This document shows positions 5,838-6,387 of a stretch of DNA of 6,387 nucleotides, piece after piece. Origin of the DNA: Herpetosiphonaceae bacterium (GTDB lineage: Bacteria; Chloroflexota; Chloroflexia; Chloroflexales; Kallotenuaceae); assembly GCA_030147335.1 (NCBI GenBank), contig JASKZZ010000422.1, positions 1 to 6,387 on the forward strand, read 5' to 3'. How positions within the stretch are numbered: the first letter of the stretch is position 1; each line of letters opens with the position of its first letter. The notes beneath the pieces are model-generated. The model was not told where the DNA came from. It was given only the letters and a program-made list of their open reading frames with translations, and searched no databases. The position numbers and the translations under genes are program-made.

Positions 5838-6387
5838 CGTTTATCATCACCGACATCCGGAGAAAAATTTCACAGAGGATTACTCAAAGACGGTGCCGGT
5901 TACGAAATTACTGGACCGTCTAAATAAGAATCAACTGACGAGCATTGATGCTAGTCGGCCATATGATTTGGTTGTTACGGAGATATCGAGGATATTGATG
6001 ATATTTTTTACTCCTCGACTTTCAAATTTGAGATAACAGTTGGTTATATAGAAGGAGGATGGTAAATTTTCATTAATATCACCAATCTCAACCGCAAACC
6101 CATTTACCATGTGTTGGTGAGCCCAGGACAACCGACTGGCCTCTCCGGCTAAGCGAACATGTCTCGAAGGAACCGACGTTGGTCGATTGACCGCAGACGT
6201 ACATTTCTGGAGGGCTGTGATGCAGCGTACGCTATCCCTTCTTTCCACGCCTTCATCGCTCGTTGTACGCCACATGGGTGGCCCAGCTCCGTTGCCATAA
6301 TTGCTTCACCGAACGTCTGCCAGCTCGGACCCGAAGTGAGCGCCTAGTGGATGCGGACACGACACACGCGGCGAGCTAAGGTGTGGG
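5838..6387 (+). other. Apparently broken coding sequence, unknown
   Basis: No intact gene is recognised. The SUKH reading frame continues past its TAG and shows protein-like pieces between stops: FHRGLLKDGAGYEITGPSK (about 5860-5913), then several stops, then DIFYSSTFKFEITVGYIEGG (6000-6059) ending at TAA 6063-6065, then INITNLNRKPIYHVLVSPGQ onwards to TAA 6150-6152. Another frame is open at 5812-6036 with a different peptide. AAGGAGG at 6052-6058 looks like a ribosome binding site but has no useful start after it. The rest (6153-6387) has short frames only, one containing CHNCFTERLPARTRSE near the end. The area may be a dead gene once next to the SUKH gene, or simply noncoding. Confidence 0.3.

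Noticed and set aside
5931..6275. 114-residue minus-strand frame near the right end
   Set aside because: No recognisable motif or ribosome binding site; the opposite strand has at least equally protein-like pieces.
1..6387. CRISPR array, tRNA, rRNA, phage or toxin-antitoxin module
   Set aside because: No regularly spaced repeats, cloverleaf or rRNA-like sequence, or paired small toxin/antitoxin genes were seen on reading both strands by eye.

Overview
The window looks like an accessory stretch of a bacterial chromosome, with mixed base composition and low gene density. The best guess at the host is a member of the Chloroflexota (class Chloroflexia). This is an inference from the style of the short Flp-type pilin, the NmrA-like oxidoreductase end and the type of degraded transposase; there is no rRNA or other phylogenetic marker to prove it.

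Layout, left to right. (1) Positions 2-259 (+) are the 3' end of an NAD(P)-binding, NmrA-like protein cut by the window edge, followed by two hairpins. (2) Positions 526-684 (+) encode a compact, complete Flp (type IVb) pilin with a textbook ribosome binding site and its own intrinsic terminator. No tad assembly genes are visible. (3) Positions 749-1539 (-) hold a possible small CxxC protein and a better supported secreted or lipid-anchored protein of unknown function. (4) Positions 1540-2361 have no convincing intact gene, and 2362-2694 (+) looks like a truncated gene fragment running into the next gene. (5) Positions 2591-3934 (-) encode a complete 12-helix MFS exporter of the DHA3 (macrolide-efflux-like) type, with a strong ribosome binding site, a candidate promoter and an operator-like palindrome upstream. 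(6) Positions 4259-4745 are an insertion-sequence graveyard: a decayed IS5-like (DDE_Tnp_4) transposase on + abuts a decayed IS3-family orfA/orfB remnant on -. (7) Positions 5154-5837 (+) encode a membrane-anchored SMI1/KNR4 (SUKH) domain protein, followed by about 550 bases of apparently broken coding sequence.

There is no sign of one co-ordinated system. The genes are mostly single units with their own signals, separated by debris from transposition and gene decay. The most useful points for follow-up are the putative operator of the exporter, the membrane-anchored SUKH protein, and the two nearly touching, oppositely oriented IS remnants. I found no CRISPR array, tRNA, rRNA, phage or toxin-antitoxin module that I could support.
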